Assembly: GCA_003485185.1 (NCBI GenBank)
Contig: DNAS01000025.1
Location: 1 to 9,996 of the forward strand
From: Phycisphaerales bacterium
GTDB taxonomy: Bacteria > Planctomycetota > Phycisphaerae > SM23-33
Length of the DNA: 9,996 nt
Direction of reading: 5' to 3'
In this document: one piece after another, positions 6,334-9,996 of the stretch
How positions within the stretch are numbered: position 1 is the stretch's first letter
Layout: every line of letters begins with the position of its first letter
Position numbers and translations under genes: made by a program
The notes under the pieces: model-generated
Told to the model about the DNA's origin: nothing
Seen by the model: the letters and a program-made list of their open reading frames with translations, nothing else
The model's database searches: none

Positions 6334-6423
6334 TCAAGTTAGAGTTATGACCGCTTTCTCCGTAGTCCATGTAACCTTGGTTATTCTGCCATCACTTTTT
6401 TGCCTGTAAAGAGATTCTTTCAT
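6334..6423 (-). CDS. 29-aa small ORF between maturase and precursor
   Basis: This reading frame of 29 codons plus TGA begins MKESLYRQKSDGRITK and ends KAVITLT. It has GGAAGG six bases before its ATG, and its stop overlaps the Shine-Dalgarno of the next gene (TGAGGAG), leaving 13 bases to the precursor's ATG. Those two features make translation and coupling plausible. The peptide is basic, has no Cys, and its second half alternates charged and hydrophobic residues like a beta strand. It resembles nothing I can name. It could be a coupling leader ORF, a second short precursor, an accessory recognition strand, or chance. Confidence 0.4.
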   Translation of the reverse strand: MKESLYRQKSDGRITKVTWTTEKAVITLT

Positions 6424-6480
6424 AAAAAACCTTCCGGACACAGTGGCGGCTTCCTGTTTCCCCCCTCCCCTAAAGCCTGC

Positions 6481-8076
6481 TTATAAAATTTCAACGTCCG
6501 CAACGTATTCAAATGCCTTCGGATTTTCCTCGAGAACACGGCAATACTCAACCAGCAAATCGTGCATGCTTCGACGGTACCTCGCACAGGCGTTTCTTTT
6601 CGCCGCCTCCGTCAGTTCGCCATCTTCTTCCACCGTGGCAAGGCAGCCCATGTGACAGTGGGACAAGCACCAGCAATAGCGGCATTCTTCCTGGCAAGAT
6701 TGCGTCCAGAGATCGAGTAATTTCTCGATCTTCGAGAAATCAAGGCCCTGCTTGACGGTACCGAGTATCTGCTCGCGAGACTGGAGGACTCGCTCGCAGG
6801 CAAAACAGGTTCCATCCGCTCTCACAAAAGTCCTTCTTGCCCCCGGGATGCAGGTATTCAAGAACACCATCTTCTCGGGAAGATGCGGAGAGAGATAGCC
6901 TCTCTTGTGGAAGAGAACAAAAGGCCGCTGAAACGCCGCAGCTTGAACCCATCGGGATCGACAATGATATTCGTCGCCAAATCGTCCATCCCTCAGGCTT
7001 TCGATGAATTCCTTATAAAGGACTTTGATGCTTTCGGCCAAAGGATCGCAAGACAACATGGTACTGGGCTCTCCCCCCGGCAGTGCCTGTTCGTTGATCT
7101 CCAGCCCCATGGAGTCGGTGAACAGTTCCGACGTGGCCCAGAACCGCTGTGCTTCTTCGAGGTCCATTGCCCGATTTGCCACTGCATTGAATCGGAGTGC
7201 ACCGTTTGTCCGATAGGCGGGGTAAGTTTTGAGAAATTCTCTCAGATTCGAAGTGATCTTCGCCCAGGAAGGAGCGCCATCCCGGCTTCGGCGGTTTCGA
7301 TCATGAATTTCCGGAGGCCCATCCAGGCTCACCACGATCAGGAAATTTTCCTTCGCCAAAAACTCCGCCGCTTCCCCGCGGAGCAGGGAACCGTTCGTGG
7401 TAAGGGAAAACCGAATTGCGAGGCCCGAATACTCCTGCTTTATGTATTCCACACACTGTCGGATCAAGGGGAGGTTCAACAGCGGCTCTCCGCCGTAAAA
7501 ACTGACCACCCGGTCTTTCAAAAGCTTCGAATGAGAAAGGAATTCGTCTATGCCGGCTCGGGCAATGTCCCAGCTCATTGCTTTGGGAGAATGCGTCCGA
7601 TGGTGTGGGTGCTGTCCGCCATAGACGCAATACGAACAGCGAAAGTTGCAGTCCTCCGTCACATCGAGGATTAATTGTTCCCGTTGCTCGTCCAACTGCT
7701 TTTGAATCTTTTCTCGCGTGGGAGGGAGAACCTGCTTGGGACGAAAAGACAGGAACAGGCCTTTTTCTTCACGTGTTTTGGCGATTTCTCGCAACGCATG
7801 CGAAACCTGATCCGCCCCATGGGCGGACAAATGTTTGGCGATAAGCTGCCCATCCGCCATGCAGCCGGAGTCTTCCAGAATGTCCCAGACCACCGGCGAG
7901 ACACGAATGATGCGCCGTGTGTTAACATCGTAAACGTATTTCCCCTTGGCGGTTTTAAACCTGTGGATGAACGGTAACTTGTCGTCCCGTGGAAGGTTTT
8001 TCCACAAACGCAAGTCGCCGTTGCTTTCGTGGGGTACTCCTTGCCCAGCACATGCGTCAGTCATGGCGGCACACAT
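6481..8076 (-). CDS. Radical SAM/SPASM RiPP maturase with N-terminal PqqD-like domain
   Basis: The 531-aa protein has three parts. Residues about 35-110 (IHRFKTAKGKYVYDVNTRRI, then SPVVWDILED) form a PqqD-like recognition element that binds leader peptides. The radical SAM barrel follows, with CX3CX2C at Cys143/147/150 (CNFRCSYC) for the SAM-binding cluster, HRTHSPKAMSW (159-169) and FYGGEP (193-198). The SPASM domain is complete: Cys409-X12-Gly422-X4-Cys427, then Cys465-X2-Cys468-X5-Cys474-X3-Cys478, then Cys497, enough for two auxiliary 4Fe-4S clusters. The YC-x-YGGQ-x4-HRTHS style resembles the SCIFF, CcpM and QhpD maturase groups, which form Cys thioether links. The likely substrate is the 64-aa peptide encoded downstream. 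There is no clear Shine-Dalgarno; I keep 8076 because a good promoter lies 57 bases upstream, with Met5 at 8064 the alternative. G+C is lower than in the flanking genes. Confidence 0.92.
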   Translation of the reverse strand: MCAAMTDACAGQGVPHESNGDLRLWKNLPRDDKLPFIHRFKTAKGKYVYDVNTRRIIRVSPVVWDILEDSGCMADGQLIAKHLSAHGADQVSHALREIAKTREEKGLFLSFRPKQVLPPTREKIQKQLDEQREQLILDVTEDCNFRCSYCVYGGQHPHHRTHSPKAMSWDIARAGIDEFLSHSKLLKDRVVSFYGGEPLLNLPLIRQCVEYIKQEYSGLAIRFSLTTNGSLLRGEAAEFLAKENFLIVVSLDGPPEIHDRNRRSRDGAPSWAKITSNLREFLKTYPAYRTNGALRFNAVANRAMDLEEAQRFWATSELFTDSMGLEINEQALPGGEPSTMLSCDPLAESIKVLYKEFIESLRDGRFGDEYHCRSRWVQAAAFQRPFVLFHKRGYLSPHLPEKMVFLNTCIPGARRTFVRADGTCFACERVLQSREQILGTVKQGLDFSKIEKLLDLWTQSCQEECRYCWCLSHCHMGCLATVEEDGELTEAAKRNACARYRRSMHDLLVEYCRVLEENPKAFEYVADVEIL

Positions 8077-8132
8077 AGACAGCGGATTGCTGAATGCTCA
8101 AAAGGGACAGGACTATCTACCCAGTTCCCAAG

Positions 8133-8161
8133 ATTATGACTAACCATGAACATACTGTCAC
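8133..8161 (-). promoter_or_regulatory. Sigma-70-type promoter of the RiPP operon
   Basis: On the minus strand GTGACA (8161-8156) and CATAAT (8138-8133) are 17 bases apart; each matches five of six consensus bases. Transcription would start near 8126 and run through the maturase, the small ORF and the precursor. It lies in a 196-base divergent spacer whose other side leads to the pseudopilin; there I see only a weak TTGCAG-17-TATTCT pair. Confidence 0.55.
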
Positions 8162-8272
8162 TTCTGGAGAAGTCAAGCCGTATGCGTTCGGAAAGGAACT
8201 CTTGCAGAAAGAACTCTCTGATTGTATTCTTGTCATGTCGTAATTCTCCCATGGGAAGCAGCGAGTGGGGCC

Positions 8273-9097
8273 ATGAACAGACGGCAATTGTCTTGGGGTT
8301 GGCGAGGTGGCAGGCATATTCCTCTCGGTTTTACGCTCGTTGAACTCCTCATGGTCATCGCCGTGATCTCCCTGCTGGTCGGCGTGCTCGTTCCGTCGCT
8401 GATGCAGGCCCGGCTGCTGGCAAAGCGCGTGGCCTGCGGCGCCAACTTCCGCAGCCTGGGCGCCGCGGCCGGGCTCTACCAGTCGGACTTCGGCGAATAC
8501 GTGCCCATCGCCTGGCAGAACCTGGGATCGGAGTATCTCAATCCCTGGAAGAGCTGGCGAGCGAGCCTGCTGGGATACACGGCGGGATTCGGCACGTTCA
8601 ACTGCCCGTCGGCCCAGGACAACGGCGGAATGGGCGAATTGTTCCATTCCGACAGCGAGGTCACAACCCTCGACCGTGAAGGAACTGCCAACGCCGGAAG
8701 CTACGGCGTGCTCTACCAGTACTCCCGCCCGTCATACAATACGGTCAACTACAGCGGAATCATCACGCAGGGGCATCCAATTTGGAGCTTCGCCTTCTCC
8801 ACCGTACCCGGCGCGGCATGGACGGATCCCGCCAACAGCGTCTACGCGGCGGACGCCTACATCGCCAAGGGGCCGGTGAGCTATCCCAGCCGCACCTACA
8901 AGGCGTATGGAACGTCTGCGATCATGCGGCCATCGGATCCGGGATACTTTGCGGAGCTCGCGGTCAGCCGGCGATTCGCCGACCGGCATCTCGGCACGTG
9001 CTGCCTCTTGGTCGACCAGCACGTCGAGATGGTGGACACCGAGAAGCTGGACCACATGGCGCCCGGCGCGGCCGACTGCATCTGGGACGTGGACTGA
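8273..9097 (+). CDS. Type II secretion/type IV pilin-like pseudopilin
   Basis: From the ATG at 8273 the product is 274 aa. A basic leader of 19 residues ends in PLG, followed by FTLVELLMVIAVISLLVGVLVPSL: prepilin peptidase should cut between Gly19 and Phe20, and Glu at mature position 5 is present. The hydrophobic helix spans about 20-42, and ANFRSLGAAAGLYQSDFGEYVP resembles the start of planctomycete pseudopilin (DUF1559-like) domains. The end, ADRHLGTCCLLVDQHVEMVD, is a degenerate version of the H-X9-DG processing-associated motif: spacing is H-X8 and DG is replaced by DQ. Such proteins are numerous in planctomycetes and act in the envelope, perhaps as secretion pseudopili. The frame is open from an earlier ATG at 8222, but that extension spoils the prepilin leader. 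It is a single gene, convergent with the PEP-CTERM gene. Confidence 0.85.
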   Translation: MNRRQLSWGWRGGRHIPLGFTLVELLMVIAVISLLVGVLVPSLMQARLLAKRVACGANFRSLGAAAGLYQSDFGEYVPIAWQNLGSEYLNPWKSWRASLLGYTAGFGTFNCPSAQDNGGMGELFHSDSEVTTLDREGTANAGSYGVLYQYSRPSYNTVNYSGIITQGHPIWSFAFSTVPGAAWTDPANSVYAADAYIAKGPVSYPSRTYKAYGTSAIMRPSDPGYFAELAVSRRFADRHLGTCCLLVDQHVEMVDTEKLDHMAPGAADCIWDVD

Positions 9098-9100
9098 CGC

Positions 9101-9121
9101 GGCGGCTGCGCTATCGCCGCC
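9101..9121. terminator. G+C stem-loop between convergent genes
   Basis: GGCGGC (9101-9106) and GCCGCC (9116-9121) can form a 6-bp stem with a 9-base loop in the 13-base gap and the end of the PEP-CTERM gene. There is no T-run on either side, and part of it encodes the Arg tail, so it is at most a weak terminator. Confidence 0.2.
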
Positions 9122-9767
9122 TGCGCCGCCCCGCGAGCAGACCCGCAGCCGCCAGCAGCGCCGCGGTCGTCGCGGGCTCGGGAACCGCCAGCACCCGCGC
9201 GCCGAAGTTCGCCACCGGATTGTTCTCGAACCACAGCGGATACCACTGGCCGTCGTAGGTATCGCGGTCCCAGAAGTAGTCGCCGCTGGAACCCACCGTC
9301 GGCGGATTGCACGTCGCCAGCCCGGCCACGTGACTGTCCGCGCTGACAATCCAGATCAGCGAGTCGGGAACCGTCACATTCGGAACGGTGAATATGACCG
9401 CGGTCGGGCCGTCCACATGCACGTCGGTCAGGGTGGTCGTCCAGAACGCCGCGCCGACCTCCATAAGGTCCGCGTCGAACGGATGAAAGCTCAACGTTAC
9501 CGTCGACAGCGTAACGGCTTGCGTCGAGGACAGCAGCAGGTCGAACTCCGTCGCCACGCGGCAGGTTCCCGTCAGGTCGATATGGTCGCCCTGCGGTTCG
9601 TTGGGTGCGAATTGGCTGAACGGCCAGAAGCCGTTCGGCGCGTACGTTCCGCTGGTGAAGGTCGTCATGTTGTCGTAGACGACTTCCGGCGCGGCGGTCG
9701 CGAGTCCGGGAAACAGAAGTGCAAGCGCGACAAACACAACCGTCGCTCTGAGCCGAGCGTTTGCCAT
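9111..9767 (-). CDS. PEP-CTERM sorted exported protein
   Basis: The 218-aa protein begins with a signal peptide (about 1-26, ATVVFVALALLFPGLATAA) and ends with a textbook PEP-CTERM tail: VPEPATTAALLAAAGLLAGRRRRR-type, i.e. VPEP at 195-198, a hydrophobic helix, then five Arg at the very end. Exosortase recognises this tail, cleaves near PEP and sends the protein to the surface or matrix. The middle part is beta-strand-rich with many Thr, Asp and aromatic residues (YDNMTTFTSGTYAPNGFWPF, then VTLSTVTLSFHPFDADL), similar to choice-of-anchor type extracellular domains, without a nameable enzymatic motif. GGAGG lies five bases before the ATG at 9767; a TTG four codons earlier is unlikely. No exosortase is in the window. 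It is transcribed alone from a strong promoter. Confidence 0.88.
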   Translation of the reverse strand: MANARLRATVVFVALALLFPGLATAAPEVVYDNMTTFTSGTYAPNGFWPFSQFAPNEPQGDHIDLTGTCRVATEFDLLLSSTQAVTLSTVTLSFHPFDADLMEVGAAFWTTTLTDVHVDGPTAVIFTVPNVTVPDSLIWIVSADSHVAGLATCNPPTVGSSGDYFWDRDTYDGQWYPLWFENNPVANFGARVLAVPEPATTAALLAAAGLLAGRRRRR

Positions 9768-9847
9768 GAATGCCTCCAATTACTTCGTCGCAAATCGAGA
9801 GCTAGCAGAAAGCGGAAAAGATGAGCAATCTCCGAAAGCTTCGTTCA

Positions 9848-9875
9848 TTATACCGGTTTCGCACCATTCGTCAAT
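9848..9875 (-). promoter_or_regulatory. Strong sigma-70-type promoter of the PEP-CTERM gene
   Basis: On the minus strand TTGACG (9875-9870) is followed after 16 bases by a perfect TATAAT (9853-9848). It predicts a leader of about 75 bases before the ATG at 9767. It is the best promoter match in the window. Confidence 0.7.
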
Positions 9876-9900
9876 TGCCCTTATTGGGCCATCGGGCAAA
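9876..9900. promoter_or_regulatory. Inverted repeat abutting the -35 box, possible operator
   Basis: TTGCCC (9876-9881) and GGGCAA (about 9895-9900) form an inverted repeat that touches the -35 box of the PEP-CTERM promoter; an inner GCCC-TTATT-GGGC pairing overlaps it. The position fits an activator or repressor site. The rest of the right edge (9901-9996) shows no gene start or other clear signal. Confidence 0.3.
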
Positions 9901-9996
9901 TACCCTGCTTGTAATCTTTCCGCCGATTTCGATAATGGAAACCCGCAGTTGACGCCTCGGTTTCACCCCTTTTCGAGATCTTTTCGCCGAGATTCG

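Noticed and set aside
6424..6430. T6 run between maturase and small ORF as a terminator
   Set aside because: No stable stem precedes it, and the six T residues are simply the spacer between GGAAGG and the small ORF's ATG.
6883..7674. Plus-strand open frame of 263 codons
   Set aside because: It is antisense to the core of the radical SAM gene, whose cysteine motifs are complete.
8061..8252. Minus-strand 63-codon frame ahead of the maturase
   Set aside because: The good GTGACA-17-CATAAT promoter lies inside it, it overlaps the maturase start in another frame, and it has no ribosome site or recognisable sequence.
8907..9824. Plus-strand open frame of 305 codons
   Set aside because: It is antisense to the PEP-CTERM gene and overlaps the pseudopilin end in another frame; composition is Arg-rich with no recognisable domain.

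Overview
The window looks like a chromosomal piece of an anaerobic or facultative planctomycete, most plausibly Phycisphaerae-like. The evidence is a PEP-CTERM protein, a planctomycete-style pseudopilin with a degenerate H-X9-DG tail, a sulfatase/LmbE-type deacetylase operon, a very small ECF sigma factor overlapping a membrane anti-sigma/LolA-like protein, and the start of a corrinoid (B12-binding) methyl-transfer protein. The assignment rests on gene style only; there is no rRNA or marker gene.

Layout. Positions 1-1423 (all minus): a lipoprotein of unknown function, a one-helix TPR protein with a Ser/Gln/Pro/Ala-rich tail, and the N-terminus of a corrinoid protein running off the left edge. 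Positions 1633-3774 (minus): a two-gene operon, sulfatase followed by PIG-L/LmbE deacetylase, suggesting cytoplasmic processing of sulfated, N-acetylated sugars. Positions 3775-4175: a divergent intergenic region with a hairpin-rich repeat and promoter-like sites. Positions 4176-5937 (plus): an ECF sigma factor (probable TTG start) overlapping a membrane-anchored anti-sigma/LolA-like partner. Positions 5954-6053: a 100-nt element closed by a perfect 16-bp inverted repeat, between two convergent units. Positions 6126-8076 (minus): a compact RiPP cassette. Positions 8273-9097 (plus): a pseudopilin. Positions 9111-9767 (minus): a PEP-CTERM exported protein with a strong sigma-70-type promoter.

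The most interesting part is the RiPP cassette. A 531-aa radical SAM protein carries a PqqD-like N-terminal recognition domain, a CX3CX2C radical SAM core and a textbook seven-cysteine SPASM domain. It is followed by an unlisted 29-codon ORF and then a 64-aa peptide with a CxCxCxC block after an acidic leader. This is the arrangement of a sactipeptide/ranthipeptide (Cys-to-backbone thioether) pathway, with unusually tight i,i+2 cysteine spacing. No transporter, protease or immunity gene is visible in the window.

Base composition changes along the window. By hand count, a 60-base sample inside the sigma gene (4261-4320) is about 37% G+C, one inside the radical SAM gene (7321-7380) about 57%, and one inside the pseudopilin (8401-8460) about 73%. 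The sigma/anti-sigma and RiPP block (about 4030-8270) therefore looks like a lower-G+C accessory insert in a high-G+C chromosome.
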